Assembly: GCA_963457665.1 (NCBI GenBank)
Contig: OY735227.1
Span: 46,377,593-46,441,592 of the forward strand
Direction of reading: 5' to 3'
Source of the DNA: Thysanoteuthis rhombus
Lineage: Eukaryota > Mollusca > Cephalopoda > Oegopsida > Thysanoteuthidae
DNA: 64,000 nt
Shown piece by piece: positions 61,301 through 64,000 of the stretch (position 1 is the first letter of the stretch; every line of letters begins with the position of its first letter). The notes below the pieces were generated by a model. It was not told the DNA's origin and ran no database searches. It was given only the letters and a program-made list of their open reading frames with translations. The translations under genes and the position numbers were made by a program.

Positions 61301-62074
61301 AGACAATTACACAGTACACACAAGCTCACTCAATGTCATATCACTGCCAACTGAGTAACCCCATGGGAGAGTGTTCAGGTATTTGCAGTAAGATCCCCTC
61401 TGATTGGTTGCCAAGTTACATCCAGGCAATGCAACTGGTTCAAGATATTCCGAATGATTGGATACTTTCAGAACAGGCATTGTATAATGGTGGGACGGAG
61501 GGGGGAGCTTTATGAAAACAACAACAACAAAAGATTCTTTTTTATGAAACTTTATTGTTTACAAAAATAAAATTTTCATCTTTTTTCATTTTTTTTTTAA
61601 ATAATGTTTTTTTCTTAAAAATGGCTCTTTGTTTTTTCAGTTGAAAGAAAAATCCCAATAAACATTGAAATGACAAAGAATAATGAATACCATGATATTT
61701 TTTTTTACAACAGAAATGGAAGTAAAAAAAAGATTAAAAAAAAAATGACCTTTTTCATATCACAAGTCAACAGAGGCAAGGAATATATTTTATAAGTATA
61801 GCATCATACAATCACGTCCTCGAATCAGGAAGATCAGACAAGGGAGGTAACTACAGCAGCAATGTATAAATAGCCTCCATCCTAGCCAGGCAGATCTTTC
61901 AAATTGTGTGAACATTTTACCAAACTTGAACCACAAATTATATTCTATATAAACTGAAGAAAATCAGTTGTTGCAGTCTATTTCCTTGATTTTTGGAAAT
62001 AAGAATAATGTGGGCAGTGGGGGGCGGGGGCTAGGACAGTACTAGTTAAAAAAAAAGAAAGAAAAAAAAAGAGG

Positions 62075-62510
62075 TCTAATTAGTCACTCAATTGAAACCG
62101 TCAAGTGACCAACGTCTTTTAGTAGCACGCCATGATGGGGGTGATCAATTAAAAAAATTAGAAAAAGGGATGATCAATGAATACATTACTTTTTACATTT
62201 TTTTTCAGTAATGACTAAAAAAAGCGTGAATGTTGCCCGACACAAACAAAGAGATCAATTTAGCATAAACTTACATAGCAAATTGAACCCCCAACTAAAA
62301 ACCTATGGGGGACGGTTCAGAAAACAACAAAAAAAAAATATTCAAAAAACGTTTTTTCTAGATATAATAAGGAGTAACTGTAAATTCTCATCCCTTTAGC
62401 TCCATTGGTGCATGTGTGATACATACATAGCCAGTCAGGCAGACCAACTTAAAAACTGAAAAAAACCTATGTTGACAGTTTTGGTTGATGGTTTCTAACA
62501 AGCAAGGTTA
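62075..62510. repeat. 400-bp dispersed repeat, copy 3 (longest)
   Basis: It begins near TAGTCACTCAATTGAAACCG and ends GACAGTTTTGGTTGATGGTT plus TCTAACAA. The ends are partly inverted (GAAACCGTCAAGTGACCAAC against the complement GAAACCATCAACCAAAACTG). Interior TAGCTCCATTGGTGCATG matches 11585-11935. Confidence 0.65.
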
Positions 62511-63424
62511 ATTCTTTCAGTATCATTTTATGTGGCAAAAACATGCGTCATTTCTTGAAATGGCTATTTCTTTTTTCAGCCAAACTTCTTTTGATGGTCA
62601 AACAATACACAAGATTCTCAATCAAATTTTAGCATGTATTAATGTACTTTTCATTAAATAATGAATGAAATAAAATTAATTCAAAGAAAAATGTTAACTT
62701 ATTCAGAGGAACTGGGGTCTCTGCAAAAGGATTTAAACCTGACCAAAGTCTTCATCCTGGAAATCTATAATAGTGGGATTTATAATAAATTGTTACTCTT
62801 AAATGGCTTCCAATGAATTATTAAACTATTTCTTTTTTCTATTAAAGTCTGAGTAAGTCTATGAACCATTGAACAAGTGTCAATGTTGATGATAATACTA
62901 TTTTGTTCAACACTTTTAATAAATAAATAATATTTGCAAACAAATACTTCCTCTCAAACTCAAATGCCAAGAATCTATTGCCATCTCAATCTCAGCACAC
63001 CCGGCTATACTAGGTGTGACAACATTAGAAATGAAGAAATATATTAAGTTGCAAGATTGAACTTGGGCTGCATTTTGAATGAATCTGGTATTCTCACACT
63101 GCAATGGAAAACCAATAAAGTTAGGTGACATTGTGAGATATTGCTGAAGTGCCCATTGATTATTGGTAATGATGTTTCAGCTCTAAAACCATACCTGACT
63201 CTGGGCTCATCTTTTGATGAAATCTTTGTTGGATACTATGCTGTTATTGAATCAGCACTAAGTGTATGAACTTATATCTTGTTAGTCTATCTTCAATAAT
63301 GTGTGTCTCAATTATTCATCTTTGTACAAAGTATGCATAACTAAAATCAATTATGTCCAGTACCACATGCCACAGGGGAAAATTTCCAAGAGTCTAGAAG
63401 TGTCCCATTGCAATTAGAGGAAAC

Positions 63425-63608
63425 ATGGTTGCCAGATTGGGCAACAAAGCACAATCATCATAATAATGTTTCATCTCAGAGACTCGGCCAACACAGGCAT
63501 AGGAATAGCATCAAATTCTGAAATGGATTTATAAATTTGACCTTATTTCAATACCTGTTGAGTGGGTTGTGGAGATAAAGCATGGATTATCTTCTCATTT
63601 CCTTGAGA
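63425..63608. mobile_element. Palindromic MITE copy 11
   Basis: Left arm ATGGTTGCCAGATTGGGCAA, TTTCATCTCAGAGACTC and CCAACACAGGCATAGGAATA. Right arm TATTTCAATACCTGTTGAG and GATAAAGCATGGATTATCTT. The outer right end is decayed. Confidence 0.75.
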
Positions 63609-64000
63609 GGAAACAAAATAGAGTTATTCCGGATGTTCGGTCAAACTGCAAGGTGTAATGTGTTTCTAGGTTAGGCTATTGATAAAGCTAAATTTAGTAG
63701 TAACTAGATGCTTTATTTTTTTGTTGATTGAAACACTTACAGAAAGAAGAACAATGAAAAAAAAAAAGGGTTTGTCTCTGTTATCTGTTCATTAATCATT
63801 GCACATTTTTACCAATCCCTACATTGTTCCAATGTTTGTGTTAATTTCTGTTTCCGGGTCCACAAAATCATATCAATACTTCACTGTGAAGAGATGAAAA
63901 CCTGCTGCATCTAATTCCTCATTGGAGTAACCATGCCAACAATCTGAATAGATAGTGGATTCTTAAGTAGTGTATTTCTTCAGAGAGATTTATCTGCACT

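Noticed and set aside
1..64000. Intact tRNA or rRNA genes, CRISPR arrays, operons
   Set aside because: The tRNA-like and 5S-like stretches are diverged parts of SINEs, and introns, GT-AG sites and SINEs show that this is eukaryotic DNA.

Overview
This is a window of eukaryotic, almost certainly invertebrate animal, nuclear DNA. It is AT-rich, gene-poor, and full of A/T homopolymers, long G/C runs, SINE-like repeats, palindromic MITEs and decayed transposons. One gene can be recognised with confidence: a type I animal fatty acid synthase (FASN) on the minus strand. Fifteen coding exons (C1 to C15), all with GT-AG junctions and continuous reading phase, join into 1378 codons without a stop. They cover the ketosynthase (KS), malonyl/acetyl transferase (MAT), dehydratase (DH) and the beginning of the pseudo-methyltransferase region. 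The gene leaves the window at its left edge, so the enoyl reductase, ketoreductase, acyl carrier and thioesterase parts are not visible. All the catalytic residues of KS, MAT and DH that can be checked are present. The species cannot be named from this sequence; a lophotrochozoan such as a mollusc is a plausible guess.

Layout. Positions 1 to 22,852 hold the coding exons, in reverse order along the + strand, separated by introns of 0.26 to 2.2 kb. Positions 22,853 to 55,484 look like one very large first intron within the 5' UTR; it holds most of the repeats, including a decayed non-LTR (CR1-like) retrotransposon at about 26.9-28.6 kb. A TATA box, a short ATG-free leader ending in a good splice donor, and an inverted CCAAT box with a CRE-like site at 55.5-55.9 kb form a plausible FASN promoter and non-coding exon 1. 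Positions 56 to 64 kb are upstream intergenic DNA with two mariner-type transposase relics in opposite orientation.

The most interesting unexplained structure is a family of palindromic MITE-like elements (about 180-260 bp, at least 11 copies here). Their termini read roughly AGGGTTGCCAGATT...AATCTGGCAACCCT. Four copies lie only 20-33 bp from FASN exon ends, and two introns carry a copy near both splice sites, so the copies could pair and pull the splice sites together. Other notable items are a perfect 23-bp minisatellite (seven units) in a FASN intron, a SINE with a tRNA-like head followed by a 5S-rRNA-like segment, a GC-rich island with four hairpins inside a loose repeat array at 34-35 kb, and an isolated 19-bp-stem hairpin at 39.7 kb.
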